Shown here in pieces: positions 23,576 to 38,001 of a stretch of DNA of 64,000 nt (positions are counted from its first letter, which is position 1; each line of letters starts with the position of its first letter). This stretch comes from Litoditis marina (lineage: Eukaryota > Nematoda > Chromadorea > Rhabditida > Rhabditidae), in contig CAXIWQ010000241.1 of the NCBI GenBank assembly GCA_964036275.1, forward strand, positions 1 through 64,000, in the 5' to 3' direction. A model generated the notes under the pieces. The model was not told the DNA's origin. It did no database searches and was given only the letters and a program-made list of their open reading frames with translations. A program made the translations under genes and the position numbers.

Positions 23576-26500
23576 TACGAATTAACGCGGTTATCGACTC
23601 TTCGGCTTGCAGTTACAGAAAAAAAACTCATACGGCAATCAAGTCTGTTGCCTCCCAACTACAAAAACCTTATACGACACTTATATTCTGTGGCGCACAG
23701 CCACAAAAGACAAATTAACGCGGTTATTGACTCTTTGCCTTGCAGCTACAAAAAAAAGTTCATACGGCTATCAAGTATGTTGCTCCCAGCTCGAAAAACC
23801 CAATACAACTATCTTTTCTGTGGCACACAGCCACAAATTACGAATTAACGCGGTTATCGACTCTTTGCCTTGCAGCTACAGAAAAAAGTTTATACGGCTA
23901 TCAAGTCTGTTGCTCCTGGCTACAAAAACCTAATACGACTTACTATTCTGTGGCGCACAGCCACAAAAGACAAATTAACGCGGTTATTGACTCTTTACCG
24001 TGCAGCTATAGAAAAAAGTTTATACGGCTATCGAGTATGTTGCTCCCAGCTACAAAAACCTAATACGACAATCTATTCTGTGGCGCAGAGCCACAAAACA
24101 CGAATTAACGCGGTTATCGACTCTTTGCCTCGCAACTACAGAAAACAGTTCATACGGCTATCAAGTCTGTTGCTCCCAGATACAAAAACCTAATACGACT
24201 ATCTATTATGTGGCGCACAGCCACAAAATACGAATTAACGCGGTTATCGTCTCTTTGGCTTGCAGTTACAGAGAAAAGTTCATACGGCTATCAAATCTGT
24301 TGCTCCCAGCTACAAAAACCTAATACGACAATCTATTATGTGGCGCACAGCCATAAAATACAAAATAACGCGGTTATTGACTCTTTGGCTTGCAGTTACA
24401 GAGAAAAGTTTATACGGCTATCAAGTCTGTTGCTCCCAACTACAAAAACCTAATACGACTTTATATTCTGTGGCGCACAACCACAAAAGACAAATTAACG
24501 CGGTTATTGACTCTTTGCCTTGCAGCTACAGAAAAAAGTTTATACGGCTATCAAGTCTGTTGCTCCCAGCTACAAAAACCTAATACGATTATCTATTCTG
24601 TGGCGCACAGCCACGAAATACGAATTAACGCGGTTATCGACTCTTCGGCTTGCAGTTACAGAAAAAAAAACTCATACGGCAATCAAGTCTGTTGCTCCCA
24701 ACTACAAAAACCTAATACAACTATCTTTTCTGTGGCACACAGCCACAAAATACGAATTAACGCGGTTATTGACTCTTTGCCTTGCAGCTACAGAAAAAAG
24801 TTTATACGGCTATCAAGTATGTTGCTCCCAGCTAGAAAAACCTAATACGACTTTATGTTCTGTGGCGCACAGCCACAAAAGACAAATTAACGCGGTTATT
24901 GACTCTTTGCCTTGCAGCTACAAAAAAAAGTTCATACGGCTATCAAGTATGTTGCTCCCAGCTCGAAAAACCCAATACAACTATATTTTCTGTGGCACAC
25001 AGCCACAAATTACGAATTAACGCGGTTATCGACTCTTTGCCTTGCAGCTACAGAAAAAAGTTTATACGGCTATCAAGTCTGTTGCTCCTGGCTACAAAAA
25101 CCTAATACGACTTTATGTTCTGTGGCGCACAGCCACAAAAGACAAATTAACGCGGTTATTGACTCTTTGCCTTGCAGCTACAAAAAAAAGTTCATACGGC
25201 TATCAAGTACGTTGCTCCCAGCTAGAAAAACCCAATACAACTATCTTTTCTGTGGCACACAGCCACAAAAGACGAATTAACGCGGTTATTGACTCTTTGC
25301 CTTGCAGCTACAGAAAAAAGTTTATACGGCTATCAAGTCTGTTGCTCCCAGCTACAAAAACCTAATACGACTTACTATTCTGTGGCGCACAGCCACAAAA
25401 GACAAATTAACGCGGTTATTGACTTTTTACCGTGCAGCTACAGAAAAAAGTTCATACGGCTATCAAGTCTGTTGCTCCCAGATACAAAAACCTAATACGA
25501 CTATCTATTATGTGGCGCACAGCCACAAAATACGAATTAACGCGGTTATCGTCTCTTTGGCTTGCAGTTACAGAGAAAGGTTCATACGGCTATCAAATCT
25601 GTTGCTCCCAGCTACAAAAACCTAATACGACAATCTATTCTGTGGCGCACAGCCATAAAATACAAAATAACGCGGTTATTGACTCTTTGGCTTGCAGTTA
25701 CAGAGAAAAGTTTATACGGCTATCAAGTCTGTTGCTCCCAACTACAAAAACCTAATACGACTTTATATTCTGTGGCGCACAACCACAAAAGACAAATTAA
25801 CGCGGTTATTGACTCTTTGCCTTGCAGCTACAGAAAAAAGTTTATACGCCTATCAAGTCTGTTGCTCCCAGCTACAAAAACCTAATACGATTATCTATTC
25901 TGTGGCGCACAGCCACGAAATACGAATTAACGCGGTTATCGACTCTTCGGCTTGCAGTTACAGAAAAAAAAACTCATACGGCAATCAAGTCTGTTGCTCC
26001 CAACTACAAAAACCTAATACAACTATCTTTTCTGTGGCACACAGCCACAAAATACGAATTAACGCGGTTATTGACTCTTTGCCTTGCAGCTACAGAAAAA
26101 AGTTTATACGGCTATCAAGTATGTTGCTCCCAGCTAGAAAAACCTAATACGACTTTATGTTCTGTGGCGCACAGCCACAAAAGACAAATTAACGCGGTTA
26201 TTGACTCTTTGCCTTGCAGCTACAAAAAAAAGTTCATACGGCTATCAAGTATGTTGCTCCCAGCTCGAAAAACCCAATACAACTATCTTTTCTGTGGCAC
26301 ACAGCCACAAATTACGAATTAACGCGGTTATCGACTCTTTGCCTTGCAGCTACAGAAAAAAGTTTATACGGCTATCAAGTCTGTTGCTCCTGGCTACAAA
26401 AACCTAATACGACTTTATGTTCTGTGGCGCACAGCCACAAAAGACAAATTAACGCGGTTATTGACTCTTTGCCTTGCAGCTACAAAAAAAGTTCATACGG

Positions 26501-27040
26501 CTATCAAGTACGTTGCTCCCAGCTAGAAAAACCCAATACAACTATCTTTTCTGTGGCACACAGCCACAAAAGACGAATTAACGCGGTTATTGACTCTTTG
26601 CCTTGCAGCTACAGAAAAAAGTTTATACGGCTATCAAGTCTGTTGCTCCCAGCTACAAAAACCTAATACGACTTACTATTCTGTGGCGCACAGCCACAAA
26701 AGACAAATTAACGCGGTTATTGACTTTTTACCGTGCAGCTACAGAAAAAAGTTCATACGGCTATCAAGTCTGTTGCTCCCAGATACAAAAACCTAATACG
26801 ACTATCTATTATGTGGCGCACAGCCACAAAATACGAATTAACGCGGTTATCGTCTCTTTGGCTTGCAGTTACAGAGAAAGGTTCATACGGCTATCAAATC
26901 TGTTGCTCCCAGCTACAAAAACCTAATACGACAATCTATTCTGTGGCGCACAGCCATAAAATACAAAATAACGCGGTTACTGACTCTTTGGCTTGCAGTT
27001 ACAGAGAAAAGTTTATACGGCTATCAAGTCTGTTGCTCCC
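23576..27040 (+). repeat. 1,302-bp tandem higher-order repeat (10 monomers, family B)
   Basis: After a short stretch matching copy 2 at offset 18,062 (with two single-base insertions at about 23,651 and 23,679), a ten-monomer unit starts near 24,170 and repeats near 25,472, with a partial third from about 26,773 to 27,040. The offset is 1,302, then 1,301 after one A is lost near 26,485. The unit orders the AACTAC/CAACCAC, TACGATTATC, CTTCGGC, ATCTTTTC, TTTATGTTC, AGCTCG, CTCCTGG, AAGTACG, TTACTA, CAGATAC and CCATAAAATAC variants. The second unit carries TATACGCCTATC (25,845) like 7,524. Confidence 0.83.
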
Positions 27041-29958
27041 AGCTACAAAAACCTAATACGACTCCATATTCTGTGGCGCACAGCCACAAAAGACAAATTA
27101 ACGCGGTTATTGACTCTTTGCCGTAAAGCTACAGAAAAAAGTTTATACGGCTATCAAGTATGTTGCTCCCAGCTACAAAGACCTAACACGACTATATATT
27201 TTGTGGCGCACAGCCACAAAAGACGACTTAACGCGGTTATTGACTCTTTGCATTGCAGCTACAGAAAAAAGTTCATACGGCTATCAAGTCTGTTGCTCCC
27301 AGATACAAAAACCTAAGACGACTATATATTCTGTGGCGCACAGCCACAAAATACGAATTAACGCGTTATTGACTCTTTGCCTTGCAGCTACAGAGAACAG
27401 TTCATACGGCTATCAAATCTGTTGCTCCCAGCTACAAAAACCTAATACGACAATCTATTTTGTGGCGCACATCCACCAAATACGAATTAACGCGGTTATT
27501 GACTCTTTGCCTTGCACCTACAAAAAAAAATCATACGGCTATCAAGTCTGTTGCTCCCAACTACAAAAACCTAATACGACTTTATATTCTGTGGCGCACA
27601 ACCACAAAAGACAAATTAACGCGGTTATTGACTCTTTGCCTTGCAGCTACAGAAAAAAGTTTATACGGCTATCAAGTCTGTTGCTCCCAGCTACAAAAAC
27701 CTAATACGATTATCTATTCTGTGACGCACAGCCACGAAATACGAATCAACGCGGTTATCGACTCTTCGGCTTGCAGTTACAGAAAAAAAACTCATACGGC
27801 AATCAAGTCTGCTGCTCCCAACTACAAAAACCTAATACGACTTTATATTCTGTGGCGCACAGCCACCAAAGACAGATTAACGCGGTTATTGACTCTTTGC
27901 CTTGCAGCTACAGAAAAAAGTTTATACGGCTATCAAGTATGTTGCTCCCAGCTAGAAAAACCCAATACAACTATCTATTCTGTGGCGCACAGCCATAAAA
28001 TACGAAATAACGCGGTTATTGACTCTTTGGCTTGCAGTTACAGAGAAAAGTTTATACGGCTATCAAGTCTGTTGCTCCCAGCTACAAAAACCTAATACGA
28101 CTCCATATTCTTTGGCGCACAGCCACAAAAGACAAATTAACGCGGTTATTGACTCTTTGCCGTAAAGCTACAGAAAAAAAGTTTATACGGCTATCAAGTA
28201 TGTTGCTCCCAGCTACAAAGACCTAACACGACTATATATTTTGTGGCGCACAGCCACAAAAGACGACTTAACGCGGTTATTGACTCTTTGCCTTGCAGCT
28301 ACAGAAAAAAGTTCATACGGCTATCAAGTCTGTTGCTCCCAGATACAAAAACCTAAGACGAATATATATTCTGTGGCGCACAGCCACAAAAGACGAATTA
28401 ACGCGTTATTGACTCTTTGCCTTGCAGCTACAGAGAACAGTTCATACGGCTATCAAATCTGTTGCTCCCAGCTACAAAAACCTGATACGACAATCTATTT
28501 TGTGGCGCACATCCACCAAATACGAATTAACGCGGTTATTGACTCTTTGCCTTGCACCTACAAAAAAAAATCATACGGCTATCAAGTCTGTTGCTCCCAA
28601 CTACAAAAACCTAATACGACTTTATATTCTGTGGCGCACAACCACAAAAGACAAATTAACGCGGTTATTGACTCTTTTCCTTGCAGCTACAGAAAAAAGT
28701 TTATACGGCTATCAAGTCTGTTGCTCCCAGCTACAAAAACCTAATACGATTATCTATTCTGTGACGCACAGCCACGAAATACGAATCAACGCGGTTATCG
28801 ACTCTTCGGCTTGCAGTTACAGAAAAAAAAACTCATACGGCAATCAAGTCTGCTGCTCCCAACTACAAAAACCTAATACGACTTTATATTCTGTGGCGCA
28901 CAGCCACCAAAGACAGATTAACGCGGTTATTGACTCTTTGCCTTGCAGCTACAGAAAAAAGTTTATACGGCTATCAAGTATGTTGCTCCCAGCTAGAAAA
29001 ACCCAATACAACTATCTATTCTGTGGCGCACAGCCATAAAATACGAAATAACGCGGTTATTGACTCTTTGGCTTGCAGTTACAGAGAAAAGTTTATACGG
29101 CTATCAAGTCTGTTGCTCCCAGCTACAAAAACCTAATACGACTCCATATTCTTTGGCGCACAGCCACAAAAGACAAATTAACGCGGTTATTGACTCTTTG
29201 CCGTAAAGCTACAGAAAAAAAGTTTATACGGCTATCAAGTATGTTGCTCCCAGCTACAAAGACCTAACACGACTATATATTTTGTGGCGCACAGCCACAA
29301 AAGACGACTTAACGCGGTTATTGACTCTTTGCCTTGCAGCTACAGAAAAAAGTTCATACGGCTATCAAGTCTGTTGCTCCCAGATACAAAAACCTAAGAC
29401 GAATATATATTCTGTGGCGCACAGCCACAAAAGACGAATTAACGCGTTATTGACTCTTTGCCTTGCAGCTACAGAGAACAGTTCATACGGCTATCAAATC
29501 TGTTGCTCCCAGCTACAAAAACCTGATACGACAATCTATTTTGTGGCGCACATCCACCAAATACGAATTAACGCGGTTATTGACTCTTTGCCTTGCACCT
29601 ACAAAAAAAAAATCATACGGCTATCAAGTCTGTTGCTCCCAACTACAAAAACCTAATACGACTTTATATTCTGTGGCGCACAACCACAAAAGACAAATTA
29701 ACGCGGTTATTGACTCTTTTCCTTGCAGCTACAGAAAAAAGTTTATACGGCTATCAAGTCTGTTGCTCCCAGCTACAAAAACCTAATACGATTATCTATT
29801 CTGTGGTGCACAGCCACGAAATACGAATCAACGCGGTTATCGACTCTTCGGCTTGCAGTTACATAAAAAAAAACTCATACGGCAATCAAGTCTGTTGCTC
29901 CCAACTACAAAAACCTAATACGACTTTATATTCTGTGGCGCACAGCCACAAAAGACAG
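27041..29958 (+). repeat. 1,040-bp tandem higher-order repeat (8 monomers, family G)
   Basis: Units start near 27,041, 28,081 and 29,122, each opening with CTCCATATTC and CGTAAAGCTACAG, and each containing one ACGCGT unit (27,361, 28,401, 29,442). Units 2 and 3 share TTCTTTGGCGC, CCTAAGACGAATAT and CTCTTTTCCTTGC, which unit 1 lacks, so they are the younger pair. The third unit has CTGTGGTGCAC (29,802) and GTTACATAAAA (29,860). The third unit is incomplete and runs into a family B unit. Confidence 0.83.
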
Positions 29959-32900
29959 ATTAACGCGGTTATTGACTCTTTGCCTTGCAGCTACAGAAAA
30001 AAGTTTATACGGCTATCAAGTCTGTTGCTCCCAGCTACAAAAACCTAATACGATTATCTATTCTGTGGCGCACAGCCACGAAATACGAATTAACGCGGTT
30101 ATCGACTCTTCGGCTTGCAGTTACAGAAAAAAAAACTCATACGGCAATCAAGTCTGTTGCTCCCAACTACAAAAACCTAATACAACTATCTTTTCTGTGG
30201 CACACAGCCACAAAATACGAATTAACGCGGTTATTGACTCTTCGCCTTGCAGCTACAGAAAAAAGTTTATACGGCTATCAAGTATGTTGCTCCCAGCTAG
30301 AAAAACCTAATACGACTTTATGTTCTGTGGCGCACAGCCACAAAAGACAAATTAACGCGGTTATTGACTCTTTGCCTTGCAGCTACAAAAAAAAGTTCAT
30401 ACGGCTATCAAGTATGTTGCTCCCAGCTCGAAAAACCCAATACAACTATCTTTTCTGTGGCACACAGCCACAAATTACGAATTAACGCGGTTATCGACTC
30501 TTTGCCTTGCAGCTACAGAAAAAAGTTTATACGGCTATCAAGTCTGTTGCTCCTGGCTACAAAAACCTAATACGACTTTATGTTCTGTGGCGCACAGCCA
30601 CAAAAGACAAATTAACGCGGTTATTGACTCTTTGCCTTGCAGCTACAAAAAAAAGTTCATACGGCTATCAAGTACGTTGCTCCCAGCTAGAAAAACCCAA
30701 TACAACTATCTTTTCTGTGGCACACAGCCACAAAAGACGAATTAACGCGGTTATTGACTCTTTGCCTTGCAGCTACAGAAAAAAGTTTATACGGCTATCA
30801 AGTCTGTTGCTCCCAGCTACAAAAACCTAATACGACTTACTATTCTGTGGCGCACAGCCACAAAAGACAAATTAACGCGGTTATTGACTTTTTACCGTGC
30901 AGCTACAGAAAAAAGTTCATACGGCTATCAAGTCTGTTGCTCCCAGATACAAAAACCTAATACGACTATCTATTATGTGGCGCACAGCCACAAAATACGA
31001 ATTAACGCGGTTATCGTCTCTTTGGCTTGCAGTTACAGAGAAAGGTTCATACGGCTATCAAATCTGTTGCTCCCAGCTACAAAAACCTAATACGACAATC
31101 TATTCTGTGGCGCACAGCCATAAAATACAAAATAACGCGGTTATTGACTCTTTGGCTTGCAGTTACAGAGAAAAGTTTATACGGCTATCAAGTCTGTTGC
31201 TCCCAACTACAAAAACCTAATACGACTTTATATTCTGTGGCGCACAACCACAAAAGACAAATTAACGCGGTTATTGACTCTTTGCCTTGCAGCTACAGAA
31301 AAAAGTTTATACGCCTATCAAGTCTGTTGCTCCCAGCTACAAAAACCTAATACGATTATCTATTCTGTGGCGCACAGCCACGAAATACGAATTAACGCGG
31401 TTATCGACTCTTCGGCTTGCAGTTACAGAAAAAAAACTCATACGGCAATCAAGTCTGTTGCTCCCAACTACAAAAACCTAATACAACTATCTTTTCTGTG
31501 GCACACAGCCACAAAATACGAATTAACGCGGTTATTGACTCTTTGCCTTGCAGCTACAGAAAAAAGTTTATACGGCTATCAAGTATGTTGCTCCCAGCTA
31601 GAAAAACCTAATACGACTTTATGTTCTGTGGCGCACAGCCACAAAAGACAAATTAACGCGGTTATTGACTCTTTGCCTTGCAGCTACAAAAAAAAGTTCA
31701 TACGGCTATCAAGTATGTTGCTCCCAGCTCGAAAAACCCAATACAACTATCTTTTCTGTGGCACACAGCCACAAATTACGAATTAACGCGGTTATCGACT
31801 CTTTGCCTTGCAGCTACAGAAAAAAGTTTATACGGCTATCAAGTCTGTTGCTCCTGGCTACAAAAACCTAATACGACTTTATGTTCTGTGGCGCACAGCC
31901 ACAAAAGACAAATTAACGCGGTTATTGACTCTTTGCCTTGCAGCTACAAAAAAAAGTTCATACGGCTATCAAGTACGTTGCTCCCAGCTAGAAAAACCCA
32001 ATACAACTATCTTTTCTGTGGCACACAGCCACAAAAGACGAATTAACGCGGTTATTGACTCTTTGCCTTGCAGCTACAGAAAAAAGTTTATACGGCTATC
32101 AAGTCTGTTGCTCCCAGCTACAAAAACCTAATACGACTTACTATTCTGTGGCGCACAGCCACAAAAGACAAATTAACGCGGTTATTGACTTTTTACCGTG
32201 CAGCTACAGAAAAAAGTTCATACGGCTATCAAGTCTGTTGCTCCCAGATACAAAAACCTAATACGACTATCTATTATGTGGCGCACAGCCACAAAATACG
32301 GATTAACGCGGTTATCGTCTCTTTGGCTTGCAGTTACAGAGAAAGGTTCATACGGCTATCAAATCTGTTGCTCCCAGCTACAAAAACCTAATACGACAAT
32401 CTATTCTGTGGCGCACAGCCATAAAATACAAAATAACGCGGTTATTGACTCTTTGGCTTGCAGTTACAGAGAAAAGTTTATACGGCTATCAAGTCTGTTG
32501 CTCCCAGATACAAAAACCTAATACGACTCCATATTCTGTGGCGCACAGCCACAAAAGACAAATTAACGCGGTTATTGACTCTTTGCCGTAAAGCTACAGA
32601 AAAAAGTTTATACGGCTATCAAGTATGTTGCTCCCAGCTACAAAGACCTAACACGACTATATATTTTGTGGCGCACAGCCACAAAAGACGACTTAACGCG
32701 GTTATTGACTCTTTGCATTGCAGCTACAGAAAAAAGTTCATACGGCTATCAAGTCTGTTGCTCCCAGATACAAAAACCTAAGACGACTATATATTCTGTG
32801 GCGCACAGCCACAAAATACGAATTAACGCGTTATTGACTCTTTGCCTTGCAGCTACAGAGAACAGTTCATACGGCTATCAAATCTGTTGCTCCCAGCTAC

Positions 32901-33665
32901 AAAAACCTAATACGACAATCTATTTTGTGGCGCACATCCACCAAATACGAATTAACGCGGTTATTGACTCTTTGCCTAGCAGCTACAGAAAAAAGTTTAT
33001 ACGGCTATCAAGTCTGTTGCTCCCAGCTACAAAAACCTAATACGATTATCTATTCTGTGACGCACAGCCACGAAATACGAATCAACGCGGTTATCGACTC
33101 TTCGGCTTGCAGTTACAGAAAAAAAACTCATACGGCAATCAAGTCTGCTGCTCCCAACTACAAAAACCTAATACGACTTTATATTCTGTGGCGCACAGCC
33201 ACCAAAGACAGATTAACGCGGTTATTGACTCTTTGCCTTGCAGCTACAGAAAAAAGTTTATACGGCTATCAAGTATGTTGCTCCCAGCTAGAAAAACCCA
33301 ATACAACTATCTATTCTGTGGCGCACAGCCATAAAATACGAAATAACGCGGTTATTGACTCTTTGGCTTGCAGTTACAGAGAAAAGTTTATACGGCTATC
33401 AAGTCTGTTGCTCCCAGCTACAAAAACCTAATACGACTCCATATTCTTTGGCGCACAGCCACAAAAGACAAATTAACGCGGTTATTGACTCTTTGCCGTA
33501 AAGCTACAGAAAAAAAGTTTATACGGCTATCAAGTATGTTGCTCCCAGCTACAAAGACCTAACACGACTATATATTTTGTGGCGCACAGCCACAAAAGAC
33601 GACTTAACGCGGTTATTGACTCTTTGCCTTGCAGCTACAGAAAAAAGTTCATACGGCTATCAAGT
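29959..33665 (+). repeat. Copy of 24,494-28,329 at offset 5,465
   Basis: Repeats the preceding B and G modules in the same order: two ten-monomer B units (offset 1,301 between them) followed by G monomers. The offset is 5,464-5,465 up to about 32,975 and then 5,336, because one 129-bp unit is missing at a junction reading GCCTAGCAGC (32,974). Private changes include CTCTTCGCC near 30,240, TACGGATTAACG near 32,300 and CAGATAC near 32,508. Together with 24,494-29,958 it forms a 5.5-kb tandem block. Confidence 0.82.
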
Positions 33666-36600
33666 ACGTTGCTCCCAGCTAGAAAAACCCAATACAACTA
33701 TCTTTTCTGTGGCACACAGCCACAAAAGACGAATTAACGCGGTTATTGACTCTTTGCCTTGCAGCTACAGAAAAAAGTTTATACGGCTATCAAGTCTGTT
33801 GCTCCCAGCTACAAAAACCTAATACGACTTACTATTCTGTGGCGCACAGCCACAAAAGACAAATTAACGCGGTTATTGACTTTTTACCGTGCAGCTACAG
33901 AAAAAAGTTCATACGGCTATCAAGTCTGTTGCTCCCAGATACAAAAACCTAATACGACTATCTATTATGTGGCGCACAGCCACAAAATACGAATTAACGC
34001 GGTTATCGTCTCTTTGGCTTGCAGTTACAGAGAAAGGTTCATACGGCTATCAAATCTGTTGCTCCCAGCTACAAAAACCTAATACGACAATCTATTCTGT
34101 GGCGCACAGCCATAAAATACAAAATAACGCGGTTATTGACTCTTTGGCTTGCAGTTACAGAGAAAAGTTTATACGGCTATCAAGTCTGTTGCTCCCAGCT
34201 ACAAAAACCTAATACGACTCCATATTCTGTGGCGCACAGCCACAAAAGACAAATTAACGCGGTTATTGACTCTTTGCCGTAAAGCTACAGAAAAAAGTTT
34301 ATACGGCTATCAAGTATGTTGCTCCCAGCTACAAAGACCTAACACGACTATATATTTTGTGGCGCACAGCCACAAAAGACGACTTAACGCGGTTATTGAC
34401 TCTTTGCATTGCAGCTACAGAAAAAAATTCATACGGCTATCAAGTCTGTTGCTCCCAGATACAAAAACCTAAGACGACTATATATTCTGTGGCGCACAGC
34501 CACAAAATACGAATTAACGCGTTATTGACTCTTTGCCTTGCAGCTACAGAGAACAGTTCATACGGCTATCAAATCTGTTGCTCCCAGCTACAAAAACCTA
34601 ATACGACAATCTATTTTGTGGCGCACATCCACCAAATACGAATTAACGCGGTTATTGACTCTTTGCCTTGCACCTACAAAAAAAAATCATACGGCTATCA
34701 AGTCTGTTGCTCCCAACTACAAAAACCTAATACGACTTTATATTCTGTGGCGCACAACCACAAAAGACAAATTAACGCGGTTATTGACTCTTTGCCTTGC
34801 AGCTACAGAAAAAAGTTTATACGGCTATCAAGTCTGTTGCTCCCAGCTACAAAAACCTAATACGATTATCTATTCTGTGACGCACAGCCACGAAATACGA
34901 ATCAACGCGGTTATCGACTCTTCGGCTTGCAGTTACAGAAAAAAAACTCATACGGCAATCAAGTCTGCTGCTCCCAACTACAAAAACCTAATACGACTTT
35001 ATATTCTGTGGCGCACAGCCACCAAAGACAGATTAACGCGGTTATTGACTCTTTGCCTTGCAGCTACAGAAAAAAGTTTATACGGCTATCAAGTATGTTG
35101 CTCCCAGCTAGAAAAACCCAATACAACTATCTATTCTGTGGCGCACAGCCATAAAATACGAAATAACGCGGTTATTGACTCTTTGGCTTGCAGTTACAGA
35201 GAAAAGTTTATACGGCTATCAAGTCTGTTGCTTCCAGCTACAAAAACCTAATACGACTCCATATTCTTTGGCGCACAGCCACAAAAGACAAATTAACGCG
35301 GTTATTGACTCTTTGCCGTAAAGCTACAGAAAAAAAGTTTATACGGCTATCAAGTATGTTGCTCCCAGCTACAAAGACCTAACACGACTATATATTTTGT
35401 GGCGCACAGCCACAAAAGACGACTTAACGCGGTTATTGACTCTTTGCCTTGCAGCTACAGAAAAAAGTTCATACGGCTATCAAGTCTGTTGCTCCCAGAT
35501 ACAAAAACCTAAGACGAATATATATTCTGTGGCGCACAGCCACAAAAGACGAATTAACGCGTTATTGACTCTTTGCCTTGCAGCTACAGAGAACAGTTCA
35601 TACGGCTATCAAATCTGTTGCTCCCAGCTACAAAAACCTGATACGACAATCTATTTTGTGGCGCACATCCACCAAATACGAATTAACGCGGTTATTGACT
35701 CTTTGCCTTGCACCTACAAAAAAAATCATACGGCTATCAAGTCTGTTGCTCCCAACTACAAAAACCTAATACGACTTTATATTCTGTGGCGCACAACCAC
35801 AAAAGACAAATTAACGCGGTTATTGACTCTTTTCCTTGCAGCTACAGAAAAAAGTTTATACGGCTATCAAGTCTGTTGCTCCCAGCTACAAAAACCTAAT
35901 ACGATTATCTATTCTGTGACGCACAGCCACGAAATACGAATCAACGCGGTTATCGACTCTTTGGCTTGCAGTTACAGAAAAAAAAACTCATACGGCAATC
36001 AAGTCTGCTGCTCCCAACTACAAAAACCTAATACGACTTTATATTCTGTGGCGCACAGCCACCAAAGACAGATTAACGCGGTTATTGACTCTTTGCCTTG
36101 CAGCTACAGAAAAAAGTTTATACGGCTATCAAGTATGTTGCTCCCAGCTAGAAAAACCCAATACAACTATCTATTCTGTGGCGCACAGCCATAAAATACG
36201 AAATAACGCGGTTATTGACTCTTTGGCTTGCAGTTACAGAGAAAAGTTTATACGGCTATCAAGTCTGTTGCTCCCAGCTACAAAAACCTAATACGACTCC
36301 ATATTCTTTGGCGCACAGCCACAAAAGACAAATTAACGCGGTTATTGACTCTTTGCCGTAAAGCTACAGAAAAAAAGTTTATACGGCTATCAAGTATGTT
36401 GCTCCCAGCTACAAAGACCTAACACGACTATATATTTTGTGGCGCACAGCCACAAAAGACGACTTAACGCGGTTATTGACTCTTTGCCTTGCAGCTACAG
36501 AAAAAAGTTCATACGGCTATCAAGTCTGTTGCTCCCAGATACAAAAACCTAAGACGAATATATATTCTGTGGCGCACAGCCACAAAAGACGAATTAACGC

Positions 36601-37176
36601 GTTATTGACTCTTTGCCTTGCAGCTACAGAGAACAGTTCATACGGCTATCAAATCTGTTGCTCCCAGCTACAAAAACCTGATACGACAATCTATTTTGTG
36701 GCGCACATCCACCAAATACGAATTAACGCGGTTATTGACTCTTTGCCTTGCACCTACAAAAAAAAAATCATACGGCTATCAAGTCTGTTGCTCCCAACTA
36801 CAAAAACCTAATACGACTTTATATTCTGTGGCGCACAACCACAAAAGACAAATTAACGCGGTTATTGACTCTTTTCCTTGCAGCTACAGAAAAAAGTTTA
36901 TACGGCTATCAAGTCTGTTGCTCCCAGCTACAAAAACCTAATACGATTATCTATTCTGTGGTGCACAGCCACGAAATACGAATCAACGCGGTTATCGACT
37001 CTTCGGCTTGCAGTTACATAAAAAAAAACTCATACGGCAATCAAGTCTGTTGCTCCCAACTACAAAAACCTAATACGACTTTATATTCTGTGGCGCACAG
37101 CCACAAAAGACAGATTAACGCGGTTATTGACTCTTTGCCTTGCAGCTACAGAAAAAAGTTTATACGGCTATCAAGT
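33666..37176 (+). repeat. Copy of 26,510-30,021 at offset 7,156
   Basis: About 3.5 kb matching the earlier B-to-G transition and three G units at offset 7,156, then 7,155 after one A-run change. Its own 1,040-bp units begin near 34,196, 35,236 and 36,276, with ACGCGT at 34,517, 35,557 and 36,597. The first half also matches 46,264-47,900 at offset 12,598. Private changes include TTGCTTCCAGCTAC (35,228), AAAAAATTC (34,424) and CTCTTTGGCTTGC where other copies read CTCTTCGGC (35,956). Confidence 0.82.
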
Positions 37177-38001
37177 ATGTTGCTCCCAGCTAGAAAAACC
37201 CAATACAACTATCTTTTCTGTGGCACACAGCCACAAAATACGAACTAACGCGGTTATTGACTATTTGCCTTGCAGCTACAAAAAAAAGTTTATACGGCTA
37301 TCAAGTCTGTTGCTCCCAGCTACAAAAACCTAATACGACTTACTATTCTGTGGCGCACAGCCACAAAAGACAAATTAACGCGGTTATTGACTCTTTACCG
37401 TGCAGCTACAGAAAACAGTTTATACGGCTATCGAGTATGTTGCTCCCAGCTACAAAAACCTGATACGACAATCTATTCTGTGGCGCACAGCCACAAAATA
37501 CGAATTAACGCGGTTGTCGACTCTTTGCCTTGCAACTACAGAGAACAGTTCATACGGCTATCAAGTCTGTTGCTCCCAGATACAAAAACCTAATACGACT
37601 ATCTATTATGTGGCGCACAGCCACAAAATACGAATTAACGCGGTTATCGACTCTTTGGCTTGCAGTTACAGAGAAAAGTTCATACGGCTATCAAATCTGT
37701 TGCTCCCAGCTACAAAAACCTAATACGACAATCTATTCTGTGGCGCACAGCCATAACATACGAAATAACGCGGTTATTGACTCTTTGGCTTGCAGTTACA
37801 GAGAAACATTTATACGGCTATCAAGTCTGTTGCTCCCAGCTACAAAAACCTAATTCGACTCCATATTCTGTGGCGCACAGCCACAAAAGACAAATTAACG
37901 CGGTTATTGACTCTTTGCCGTAAAGCTACAAAATAAAAGTTTATACGGCTATCAAGTATGTTGCTCCCAGCTACAAAGACCTAACACGACTATATATTTA
38001 G
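37177..38001 (+). repeat. Transition monomers, B-like to D
   Basis: Six monomers matching 48,735-49,480 at offset 11,558 for most of their length. Markers are GACTATTTGCC (37,258), TTACTA with CTTTACCG, GCGGTTGTCGAC (37,510), CCATAACATACG (37,750) and AATTCGACTCC (37,851). They end in the CGTAAAGCTACAAAATAAAAG variant (37,918), also present near 10,487, 11,524, 38,569 and 39,735. Confidence 0.78.
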